A stretch of DNA of 64,000 bases from Micractinium sp. NFX-FRZ (Eukaryota > Chlorophyta > Trebouxiophyceae > Chlorellales > Chlorellaceae), in contig JAPTJF010000002.1 of assembly GCA_029339195.1 (NCBI GenBank), positions 477,341-541,340 of the forward strand. The letters are read 5' to 3'. Positions within the stretch are counted from its first letter, which is position 1; every line of letters begins with the position of its first letter. The position numbers were made by a program, and so were the translations under genes. Of the stretch, positions 24,643 to 34,465 are shown piece after piece. A model generated the notes under the pieces. The model was not told the origin of the DNA. It searched no databases and saw only the letters and a list, made by a program, of their open reading frames with translations.

Positions 24643-27370
24643 ATGCAGGTCACCAGCGTGCTGTGCGGCGGCAGCGTGGGCCACCCACCTCGCGGCAGAC
24701 GAGTCGCGGTGGTGGCCCAGGCCCGGCGCGAGCCCGTCAAGGTCAAGGGCAAGCCGCAGCCCAAGAACTCGAAAGCAAAGCCCAGCAAGGAGCGGGCGGC
24801 GGGCGGCAAGCGGCAGGGGGACAGCACAGGCAAGCCGCCTCCTCCGCTCCTCCGCTGCCGCCGCGCTGGTTGACTCGACTCTTCGCGAGCTCTGCTCTCG
24901 AGCCCCCGCAGATACCGTAATCATCCCTCTGTGCATCCTTTCTTCTGCAGCCGCTTTGACGGGGCTGGCTGGGCTTGGTGGCGTGGCGGCTGGCTACGAA
25001 GTAGTGGCAGATTTGGGGGGAGCAGCCGCCACTGCAGGCGCCGCCGCCGCTGGCGCTGCCAATGTGGCCTCTGACGTGGCAGCAGCTGGCGCTACAGCGG
25101 CAGCAGCAGGCGCCGCAGACGTGGTTGCCACTGCGGCCCTGCCGGCAGCCACGGCAGTGGAGGCAGTCGTGTCTGCTGCCCCTGCAGCGGTGCCTGCAGT
25201 CCAGGCCGCGGCTGAGGCCGCTGCCACCGCTGCTCTGCCTGCTGCGGTTGTGGCCGAGGCAGTAGCCACCTCCTCACTGCCCGCTGCACCAGCGGTGACA
25301 GAAGCTGCCATGGCGGCCCTGCCTGTTGCAGCTGCAGCAGAGGTGGCCAGCCAACTGCCGGCGGCTGCCCCCGCCGTGGTTGCTGCCGCGCCGTCTGTCG
25401 TGGCACAGCTGCCGGCGGCCGCGCCAGCTGTGGTGGCAGCAGCGCCTGCAGCCGTCGCCCAGCTGCCGGCAGCAGCCCCAGCAGTGGTATCTGCTGCGCC
25501 GTCGCTTGCATCAGCTGCACCCTCCGTGGTTTCTGCTGCCCCAGCAGTGGTGTCCGCTGCCCCTGCAGCGGTGGCCCAGCTGCCGGCAGCAGCGCCGGCA
25601 GTTGTTGCTGCCCTGCCTGCTGCCGCCCCTGTGGCAGAGGTGGCAACAGCTTTGCCAGCCGCCACTGCAGCAGAGATGGTGGTGTCAAAGCTGCCCTCAG
25701 CAGGGCCAGCGGTGGAGGCAGCTGTGTCCAAGCTGCCCACCGCCGCACCAGCAACCACGGACGCAGCGGCGCAGGTGACGCGGCTGCTGGCAGAGGCGCC
25801 CGCTGTGGCGGGGCAGTCTGCTGAGCTGGCAGGCAAGACGGCTGCGAGCGTTGGGGAGGTGGAGAAGGTGGCGATGATGTCACAGGACTTGGTTCAGGTG
25901 GGGTAGGGGTGGGGTGGGTTGAGGTGAGGGAGGGTGGCATGGGGTGGAGTGGAGGAGGTGGCCACAACTGCTGCAGGAACTTGCCCATGTGCGGCTATGA
26001 TGAGGAGCCATGCTGTGCTGTGCTGTGCTGTGCTGCACCGTGCTGGGGGTGGCATGGCTCCTAACAGCAACCGGCCGTACTTGCTTTGACCCCTGGCCAC
26101 CCGCACCCCTATTTCACTATTGCAGGGCGGCCTGCTGGAGGTGGAGAAGGTGGTGTCGGCAGTGCCCACACTGGATGCAGCAGTACTCACTGCCAAGGCA
26201 AGCAGTTGGCTGGTGAAGTGGTGTGGTGGGGTAGAGGCGCGCCTGTTGCGTATGGTGGGGGTCAACAGAACAGGGGCGGTGCAAGGCGTGTGCTTGAGTG
26301 GTGGCAGAGTGCACCTGTGCCCGTGGTTTGACTCGTCAGGTAGGCGAGCCTGCCGTTGTGGAGCGGGGGATGCAATGTCCCATCCCCGCCACCTGCGCTT
26401 CCCCTGCCGCGGGCATCACTGCTGCAACCGCAACGGCTGGGTCCAGACTGGCGCATCACACGTATATACACTTGAAATGATTTGTCTTTTAAGCCGACTG
26501 GAGAATTATTAACAAAACCAAACACTGTTTTTGGTAGAGTGTCTAGTTAGAAATTAAAGAGTATCGATAGCTCGAAGAATCGCTTTGACTCTTATTTTGT
26601 TTTTTAAAAAGTTTTGACACTTATATAGCGAGTTACTGCCCTTGCTGCCTAACCCCGCAGGTGGGCGTCACCTTTGCCGCCGCCAAGGCTGCCTACGATG
26701 CCCTCTCCGGTGTGCCAGATGCCCTCAAGCTGCTGGGCGCGGCAGGCGTGGTGGCGCTGGTGGCGCTGCTGGCCAAGGCAGCGCTGCAGACTGCACAGCG
26801 GAGCAGCGCAGGTGAGCCTTCTGCCTGTAAAAAGTGCTGTGCTGCACACAGCTGTGGGGGCACAGGCTACAAGGTGCTGAACGCTGCACGCAGATGTGGG
26901 GTGTGGGAGGCTTCGCAGCTTCCTGTCTGTGGCTTGGACGCCACACTCGCTCATTCATTGGCTCCTGCTGTATGCCTGCCATGCAGGCGATGCAGCAGGC
27001 AGCGTGCCGCCGCCGCCTGCGGCCGCGGCAGCAGCAGCGGCAGCCGAGGACACACCATTGGCAGCCACTGTGGCACCTGTGAGCAGCCTGGAAGAGGGCG
27101 CGCAGCAGGCAGGGGAGCAGGCAGCTGGGGCAGCGGAGTTCGTCACTGCATCAGCAGCAGGTGAGCACAGAAAGGAGGGACGCTGAGCAACACCATGCAC
27201 AACTGCTAACTGCTGTTATGAGTGGGGGGATGTGAAAGGAACCGGCCAACAGCAAGTGTCACCTGGCCTGCTGCATGCCCTCCTGCCTGATGCCCTGCCA
27301 CGCCACCCACACGCCCCCTGCTTCCCCTCCCCCGGTGCCTGCAGTGCCAGACGAGGCAGCCAAGCACTGA
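24643..27370 (+). CDS. Ala/Val/Pro-rich repeat protein with one predicted membrane helix
   Basis: Function not recognised. Six exons (24643-24829, 24951-25897, 26126-26197, 26661-26811, 26987-27160, 27345-27370) give about 518 residues. The N-terminus is basic (GHPPRGRRVAVVAQARREPV), like a plastid transit peptide. Exon 2 is about 315 residues of near-repetitive Ala/Val/Pro, with the unit QLPAAAPAVVAAAPS and variants recurring with almost no charge. Exon 4 holds VPDALKLLGAAGVVALVALL, a likely transmembrane helix. Exon 5 is an alanine run plus an acidic segment. Introns 1 (ACAG|GCAAGC) and probably 3 (AAG|GCAAGC) use GC donors; for intron 3 a GT donor 15 nt downstream is also in phase. There is no rhodanese domain, so it is not the CAS protein. 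A thylakoid or envelope protein is only a guess. Confidence 0.72.
26480..26645. other. AT-rich island at the 3' end of an intron
   Basis: About 165 bp of conspicuously AT-rich DNA with homopolymer A and T runs, inside otherwise GC-rich sequence. It abuts the acceptor of exon 4 of the Ala-rich gene (26661). It contains no long open frame. An organellar insert or transposon remnant is possible. Confidence 0.7.
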
Positions 27371-27745
27371 TGTCAGGCTGCCAACGCTGCCAGCAATCTA
27401 CACCACCCTGTTGCCTTGTCAGTGTTGCCACCGCATGGGCTGGCCAAGTGACACGGCGCTGAATGTTGTGGTTTGCCAGCCACGCGCAGCAAGCTACCTG
27501 TATGTTTTTAGCCGAGCAGCCAATCCTTGCCCTGTACTTGATTCGATTTTGGCATGATTTTTAGCCTTTCAAGCACCGTTTCTGTCTCATCTGCTCCCTG
27601 TTGGCGAGTGATCCACTGCAGCACTGCACACATCCTCCTCCCTTTTTTTGTGTGTTCAGCAGTCGTCGTCACTGCCCCCTATGGTACTGCTGCGTACCGC
27701 TTGCTGTACCGTACGCCCGCACCTTGCCTCTGAACGTGACGTACA

Positions 27746-27750
27746 TGTAA
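27746..27750 (+). terminator. Candidate TGTAA polyadenylation element, Ala-rich gene
   Basis: TGTAA about 375 nt downstream of the stop. The distance is long but normal for green-algal 3' UTRs. Confidence 0.35.
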
Positions 27751-28105
27751 CATGCTCAACGGCAGTCTGGAGAGTGCCCCAGCTCTGCTGCACATCAGTT
27801 GCATTTTTGTGGTCTGCAGGGTCGTGAGCTGCTGGCCAACCCGGTAGGCCACAGCATTTCCGGCCACCCAGCACGAAGCCGTGCAGACCACTCACACGTA
27901 TGCAGTATTGGGCGGGGGCGGCACCCGACGCCGCGCATGCGGCAGGTGGAGGCAGACATCAAGCGGTTGGGCAGCCACACACTTGTGACGCTGTGCATGC
28001 TGGGCAGCCGGGCAGCCGTGGGGTGCGGGTCATGGCGGCAGAGGATGCACTTGGTCATGCCTCACTTCCAGGGAGAGCACCGCTGCAGCGGCGCCCTCTA
28101 AGGCT

Positions 28106-28126
28106 CACACACACACACACACACAC
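28106..28126. repeat. CA dinucleotide microsatellite
   Basis: About ten CA units in the intergenic region. Confidence 0.9.
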
Positions 28127-28170
28127 TTCTGCTCCCTTCAGCCCTGCTCCCTTTCCCATGCATATCGACA

Positions 28171-28175
28171 TTACA
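28171..28175 (-). terminator. Candidate TGTAA polyadenylation element, amine oxidase gene
   Basis: TGTAA on the minus strand, about 175 nt after the amine-oxidase stop. Confidence 0.4.
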
Positions 28176-28346
28176 TTTGCATTTCGGTTCACGTCAAGTT
28201 GCAATCATTAATCTCAATTCAAATGTCAAGGTCAAAGTGCAAGAATGATTGCACAATCAGTGTACACATATATACCATGGCGCAAGCAGGCCATGCGAGG
28301 TCTAAGCATCCCTCCTTGCCGCGCCAGAGGACTGTTGCACACCTGC

Positions 28347-31300
28347 TCACGCCTCCTGCGCCAGCAGCTGCCCCACAGTGCGGGCCACCTCCTCCCCAGT
28401 GAGCACCGCCCCCTCGTAGAAGCCGGGCCAGCGGGGGGAGTTCTCGGTGCCAGCCCTGCAGCAGTGAGACAGCAGCAGCAGCAGCGGCAGTGGTCAGGGG
28501 CGGAGGGGGGCCAGTGGCAGTAGTCATCGGTGCTGGGTGCATGCATGCGGCACGTGCTGTGTGCCGTGCTGCAAACAAGGCAACCATGTGCTGGCCACGC
28601 CCAGCATGCCAGCCGCACGGAGTGCTCCACGCGGCGGCAACCACTGCCAGTCTCCCAGCCCAGCGGCGGGTGCCGGAAGGCAGTGTAGAGGGCATGATGG
28701 GCAGGGTAGCCCTCTTGCAGTGGCATTGATGTCGCGCGCCCCCCACCCAGCACAACCAAGCACTCGGACCCTCACCAGTGGATGCGCCCCACAGGCTTGT
28801 TCAAAGCCTGGCCGTACGTGGTCCACACCCCTGGGGGCATGTATGCGGTGAAGGCGCCGCCAAGGTACTGCCAACAAGTGAGGGGGGTGGGATGGGGCGA
28901 TGGGGGAGGGGTTAGACTGGAGGATGAAGGAGAGAGAGAGGGGTGGAACAAGCAGAGGGAACGCTGTGGAACGGGCCGGCCAGCTGACGCGCGCCAAGGA
29001 GGAGGGTGCGCCTCCTATCACCAATTGCACTGACCTGCTCAGAGGGCCAGTCCACGGCAGCAAAGTTGATGGCGTGTGTGGCCACTTCTGGGCAGCCAAG
29101 GTAGTCGGCCCACGCCGCCAGCACCTGCTGCTGCACTGCCTCCGGACCCTGCACACAGGCGGTTGGGTGGTGCACGTGGTGGTGGCGCCCGCTAGAATCA
29201 GTGAGGGGGCGCTTACCAGATACACCCATCATCTGCATGTTGGCAGAGCCAGCTGTAAATGGTTCCTGTGTGGTGCGCTCCTGCCGTGCCTGCCTGCCTG
29301 TCTGCCTGCCTTGCATGCCCCCCTCACACAGCTGCATCCTGCACCGCGTCACCTACCCACCTTGCAACGCTACATCCCACTACAGGCCGCATGAACACAG
29401 CATGCACTAGGCCACCTCACCCCACCTGCGCCATGAGGTCCAGTGCGTCGTCTGCCCACAAGAAGGAGGCCAGCACGCCGGGGCCGTTGGGTGGGGACAC
29501 GTCGTAGCTACGCAAAGAGGGGCAGGGCGAGCAGTAAAGGGAACCAATGGTAGGGTGGACATGCAGGGTTCAGGCGGCAGAAGTTAGTCGACAGCAGGGA
29601 CCGCCGAGCGCACAGCTACGAATGGTGGGCGGAGCGCAAAGCGTGCCCTCGCTTGTAAGCAGCAGGCATACGGTGCCCACAGGGTGTGCCATGGCAGCTT
29701 TGCCACACAAGCATACACTCCCACGCCTCACGCGATACACAACCAAGGAAGCTGCGACGCACTCTGGCTGCTTGCAAGTCAGGGTGTACCTCAGCAAAAA
29801 CAAGCAGTGCGGCACTCACACAGAGTCCACGCTGCGCCGCCCCTCCCGCGTGTAGGAGGCCGGGTCCAGCACAAACGTCACGCCCTCGCTCACGTTCGCC
29901 GACCGCCGCCATAGCGGGCGCTCGTAAAAGGCCAGCACCTGCGTGCCCAGTTTGCAGGATGCACTTGTGCTTGGTGTGGCGTGACCACCACAGCATGCGC
30001 AGCGGGGCACAGGCTGTACTGTGCAGCAGGCAGGGCGCAGGGACGGTGCCTGCCCCACAGCTGATTGGCATCCTGCGCACTTCACCCCCACCCTTGTAAT
30101 GGAGCGCCTAACGCAGACTGGTGTGTAAGCCCTACTTGTCGCGGCTGCTGCCCATGCTGGACATCAGCACCATATTTGAAGAAGAAGTGCCACGTCATCT
30201 CACCTTGACGGTGGTGCCCATGGGGGTGCGGTCCGTGAGCTGGTTGCGCCGGCGAGGCAGCGGCGGCTGGTACACAATGCCTCCAGCCAGGTGCGGCGGC
30301 ATCGCCACCACAGCATAACGCGCACGGTACCTGCGGATTGAGGGGCGCACCCGGGCAGCATGGCAGCATGGTGGGGCAATGGACCGAATTCAAAGGGGCA
30401 GTTGCATCGAGCATGCAGGCGGCGGGAACACGCACGCATTTGGCCAACCGGCATCGCCTCCAGCTGCAGCCGTTTCTTTGAGTCAGCCTCTCACCCAGAG
30501 CGGCGCAGGCCTAGGCACGTATCAACAAAGTGCAACACCTATGCACTTCATCACTTGAACAGCACACCCAGACCGGGAGGCGCACCTCCTGTCTGCAGTG
30601 CGCCCCAGCGGGTCGTGCGTCGTCACCGCCACCCCCTCCGCCCCCTGCCAGATGTCGGTCACTGGGGAGTTGACCAGCAGCCTGCCGCCCAGGGCCTGGA
30701 TCTCCGCAGTGAGGTGGCCCACAAACTGGCCAGCGCCGCCCCTGCAGCACATCAGGCGGGTGGGTGTTGGGAAGTTGGTGGGCAGGCCAGCAGGCAGGCG
30801 GGCAGGCAGGCAGGTGGGCAGGCAGGCAGGCAGGAAGGCAGGCAGGTGGGCAGGCAGGCAGGCAGGAAGACGGGCAGGTGGACAGGAAGGCAGGCAGGAC
30901 GCAGGCAGGTAGGCAGACGGGCAGACAGGCAAGAAGGCAGGAGGGCAAGCAGGCAGGAGGCGGGCGAGCAGGTAGGACGGCGGACAGGTAGGCCAGGCCA
31001 GCACCAGCCCAGGCAGGCACCACCTCAAAATCGAGGACCACCCCTGTGCAGCGAGGGGTGCCCCCAGCTCACCAGAGCAGCCACTTCTCCGGCTTCTCCA
31101 CCTGGGAAGTGGGCAGGGGTGAGCAGGGGGAGATGTCGAGCAAGGGGTGCTCAGGCCATGGCGCCGCTCGTGCACGTGCGTGCATCGCGCGGCTGTGACG
31201 TATGCACAAAACTTCCCCTGTACTCCGTTCAAACGAGAAACCCCTTGCGCCACATCTGCCCCCGAAACACCGCCTTTGATGCTTCTGACCTTCAAAACAA

Positions 31301-33709
31301 TCAGCCGCCCCTGCCATTTGCCCCTGTACACTGGAACTCCGGACCTCTGTACTGCCAGCCGTACATCATGTCCCTCACAAAGCACACCCTTGTACGAGCA
31401 CAGCATGCCCCTATGCACCCCCTGCCGCCCCACCTGCGGGGCCGCCGCCATCTGGCGCGCCACATGCAGCAGCGACACGTGGGCGGGCTTCATGCCTCCC
31501 AGGGCGCCGCCGGCAATGGGGTACAGCGCTGCCACGGTGTGCCGTGCGTACCGGCTGCTGGAGCTCTGCTCCAGCCTGCAGAGCAGGGGAGGGCGGGAAG
31601 TCAGAGTCACAACTTGACTAGCGTCACGGTGCAGCGCTGCCGCAGCAGCTAGGGGCATGTGGCAGAGCTGTGCTCAACACTGCAAGGAGGGAAGGAGGGC
31701 ATGCTGTGCGTTCATGCAAGGCAGGGCAGTGTGCCCGCTATCACAGTGTGTGTGCTTCGTTGCAAGCACGCCTGCAGTGTGCACCCCTCATTGCATGCAA
31801 GGCCACCAGGACTACAATGCACCACATCTGCAACTTGCCGACACTCTTCACTTCACTCGAAGGCGATTCGTGCGTGTAATTGTACCAGGCTCGCTCGGCT
31901 GAGGCACCCACCAGGTCTCAAAGGTGATGCTGTCCAATGCCTCTGCATTGGGCGTCTCCCACGGGTGCGTCACATTCACGGTTGCCGCCAGCTCATACAG
32001 CCGGCCAGTGAGCTCCTCCTCGGCTTCAAGGTTGGCTGCAGCACGACAGGGTGAGCACAAGAGGGCGCAAGAAGGCACAGCAGTTCAGCAGCCCAGCAGT
32101 CCAGCAGTGTGCAGCATGTGCAACCTGTTGGGAAGCTTTCTACCCCCACCGCCCCGCAGGCTGGCTGCGGCGCAGGGGGATGTCGAGGCCAGCAAGCAGA
32201 GTGTGGGGAGGGCTTGTGCGGGCGCAGGGCCTTGTGCACGCCGGGTGTGACAGGGGGTGCTTCTGGGCCCCTGTCCAATCTCGCAGCTTCCCAACCCACC
32301 ACCCACCCACCACCCCTCGGTTCTGTGCCCAAGCACTCACCTTTCCACCCCCCCAATGCTCACCCCTCGCTGCCTCGCTCAGCTCCCCATGCGACACGGC
32401 CTGGGTGGCAGCAATGCACCACCACCACCACCAGATGCAGCCCCCTCCCTCACCGCCACCACCTGCGCCCCACCTCGCTGCTCGGCGCTCAGCGCCTCGA
32501 GCGCCGCCTGCGGCAGCGGCAGGCCATTGACAAACTCTGGTGGGAGCACGACGCCGGCATCACCCGCCATGCCACCCTCCATGTACACGCGGGCGTGCCC
32601 CTTGACTGCAGCACGAGGTTGTGGTGAGGGAGCTTGGTAATGTCACGGTGTTGGCTGAGCAGGGCAGGGCGGCGGAGGGGTGCATCTAAAAGAGGGAGGG
32701 GTGCATGCGTGTGGGCAGGCAGCTTGCCAGGACCGGGGCTGGAAGTGCGTACAGGGGCACCAAGTGCAGCGGAGGGGAGCAGCAAGATCCTCGTGCGACA
32801 GCAACACTCACTGTGGTCGGATTCGTAGCGTTTCACTTCATACTCGTCCACCATTGCCAAGAAGCGCTCCTGGGTGGGCCCCACCCACTGGCCGCCCTGG
32901 TCCCACCTGCGGGGTTGGACATGAAGAAGGGAGGAGGGAAGGGCAGAATGATGCGGCGCCATGCGTCATTCTGGTGCCGCAGATGAGGTTTGAAGGGGCA
33001 TGTGACGAGTAGGAAGCGGAGGCGAGGAGGGCAGCAGAAGGAGGGCATACACAACGGAGCCAGGCGCAGGTGGAGCGCGCCGCACATGCGGCGGCTGGCT
33101 CCTCACGGCAGGCCCTCACTCCCAGGCATCCGCCCCTGAGCCACAGAACTTACCACCACTTCCCGTCGGGGCACTCTTGAGCCGTGCAGGGCACTAGGGT
33201 GCCATTTGCATAGGCTACGGCGGTGCGGTTGCAGCGCCCGCCGGCGACTGCCCGCGCCTCGAGGACCAGCACGCTGGCACCCTGCCGGAGCAGGTTGCGT
33301 GCGGCAGTCAGGCCCGCAATGCCGCTGCCGACCACAATGACATCGTACCGCCCAGAGTCTGCGTTGGTGGGGCGAAAAGGTGGGTGCAGTGTGGGCTTCA
33401 GTGAGTGCATGCAGGAGCGCCTGGCTGTGCGGCACATAGCGGCAGCAGCGGCGGCGGCGAATGCATTGCAAATGCTAGCCCTGGCGCAGGGCGGCGCTTT
33501 GCGGGCCCTGGCGCGGCTATCTCACCTTCCTGGACTATGCGTGCGCCATTCATGCTGTGCAAGTCTCCAAACGGGGTGACGCGCAGCGAAGGCCCGCGCT
33601 CTCCCCTGCTGCCAAGAGCCATTGCTCCCTCAAATGCTAGCGCGGCCAGAAGCATCAAGCAGCGTGCCACATGTCGAGTGGAGAGGGCCGTCCGCCCCGA
33701 CGCGGCCAT
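28347..33709 (-). CDS. FAD-dependent amine oxidase with signal peptide
   Basis: Flavoenzyme of the monoamine/polyamine/L-amino-acid oxidase family, oxidising an amine and releasing H2O2. Fourteen exons close in phase to 569 residues: 33709-33526, 33358-33154, 32906-32812, 32605-32474, 32035-31912, 31575-31434, 31101-31073, 30741-30586, 30330-30204, 29938-29820, 29507-29426, 29148-29035, 28867-28776, 28455-28347. The first 31 residues contain a hydrophobic core ([15 protein letters not shown]), which implies entry to the secretory pathway. The FAD-binding beta-alpha-beta follows ([18 protein letters not shown], then [15 protein letters not shown]). The C-terminal signature is complete: [14 protein letters not shown], then [16 protein letters not shown], which contacts FAD. 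Exon 7 is only 29 nt. Family is secure; substrate is not. An extracellular or vacuolar L-amino-acid oxidase or polyamine oxidase is the natural guess. Confidence 0.87.
30777..30995. repeat. GGCA tetranucleotide-based minisatellite in intron
   Basis: Degenerate (GGCA)n arrays fill most of the intron between amine-oxidase exons 7 and 8. They create long artificial open frames on both strands. Confidence 0.85.
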
Positions 33710-34299
33710 CGCACAGGGAATTGAATGGCAACTCAAAATTCTGACACCTGCAATGGCACTGTGCACCACGAGAATGCGAAACAAAAGTGCATCCTGGTCC
33801 TCGCAGCGCGAATCGGCACAGCAGTGCTGCCGGCATGCTGCGCGCGTCGCAGCGGCGCCGCACACAGGGCCTGGCAGGCAGCGCACAGGCCGGCTCACAC
33901 ACGCCCCTCTGCTTGCCATTAAACGCAGCGTCATAGCGGCCGCCATAATGTGCTTGGTGAGTTGAGCAGAGCCGTAAATGGCAGGCACCAGGGGGCCAGG
34001 CTGCGGGAGTTGAAGAGGTTGCTGATGAGGACCTGCCGGTTTGCTGAAGAGATTGACTGCCGGTTCCGCTCCAGCATTGACTGGCATCACCATCAACTGT
34101 GCCCACCTCATGTTGCATCTGTTGAGTCCATGTGTGCAGCCTGCCAGCTCCATGCCGTGTTCCATCAACCTGTGTTTGTTTGCCCTGTCATCACGCGTTC
34201 AGGCTTACAAGGCTGGGCACAAAGGCACACGTGAGAGTGCAGGTTGACAAGGGGCGTATGCAAAGCAGGGTTTCGTGCACAGCTGGCACACTTTGTGAC
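33710..34299. other. Intergenic: amine oxidase promoter and HRD3 3' flank
   Basis: Both flanking genes are on the minus strand. A TGTAA element of the upstream HRD3-like gene lies at 34205-34209. No gene recognised. Confidence 0.45.
34205..34209 (-). terminator. Candidate TGTAA polyadenylation element, HRD3-like gene
   Basis: TGTAA on the minus strand about 90 nt after the stop codon. Confidence 0.5.
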
Positions 34300-34434
34300 T
34301 CAGCTGCCAGCCTGCGTTGGTGGCAGCGCTGCTTCCGCTGCCACCCCTGCCTGGTCCGCAGCTGCAGCCGCCGCCTCCCCTCGAGGCTGCCCCTGCTGCG
34401 GGCGCACAGCACTCGCAGGCTCCCTGCGGTCCTG

Positions 34435-34465
<31 letters not shown>

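Larger units (their letters stand above)
27371..28346. other. Convergent intergenic region with a CA microsatellite
   Basis: Nearly 1 kb between the converging stops of the Ala-rich gene and the amine oxidase. It holds a CA repeat at about 28106-28126 and candidate poly(A) elements on each strand. Open frames near 27.8-28.1 kb show no domain or splice logic. Confidence 0.45.

Noticed and set aside
24994..25836. 280-residue minus-strand Ala/Gly/Thr-rich frame
   Set aside because: Complement of the Ala-rich exon. The plus-strand reading has splice sites in phase on both sides and a membrane helix; the minus reading has none.
24643..27370. Identification as the thylakoid calcium-sensing receptor CAS
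   Set aside because: Hydrophobic, Ala-rich character is similar, but no rhodanese-like domain follows the membrane helix.
27799..28101. Open frames in the convergent gap after the Ala-rich gene
   Set aside because: Start codons, splice sites and composition are inconsistent; better explained as 3' UTR.
30777..30995. Repeat array considered as CRISPR
   Set aside because: Repeats are contiguous degenerate tetranucleotides with no unique spacers, in a eukaryotic intron.
30360..31652. 430-residue plus-strand open frame with Gly-Arg-Gln repeats
   Set aside because: It lies over amine-oxidase exons on the other strand; the repetitive part is the GGCA minisatellite in an intron.
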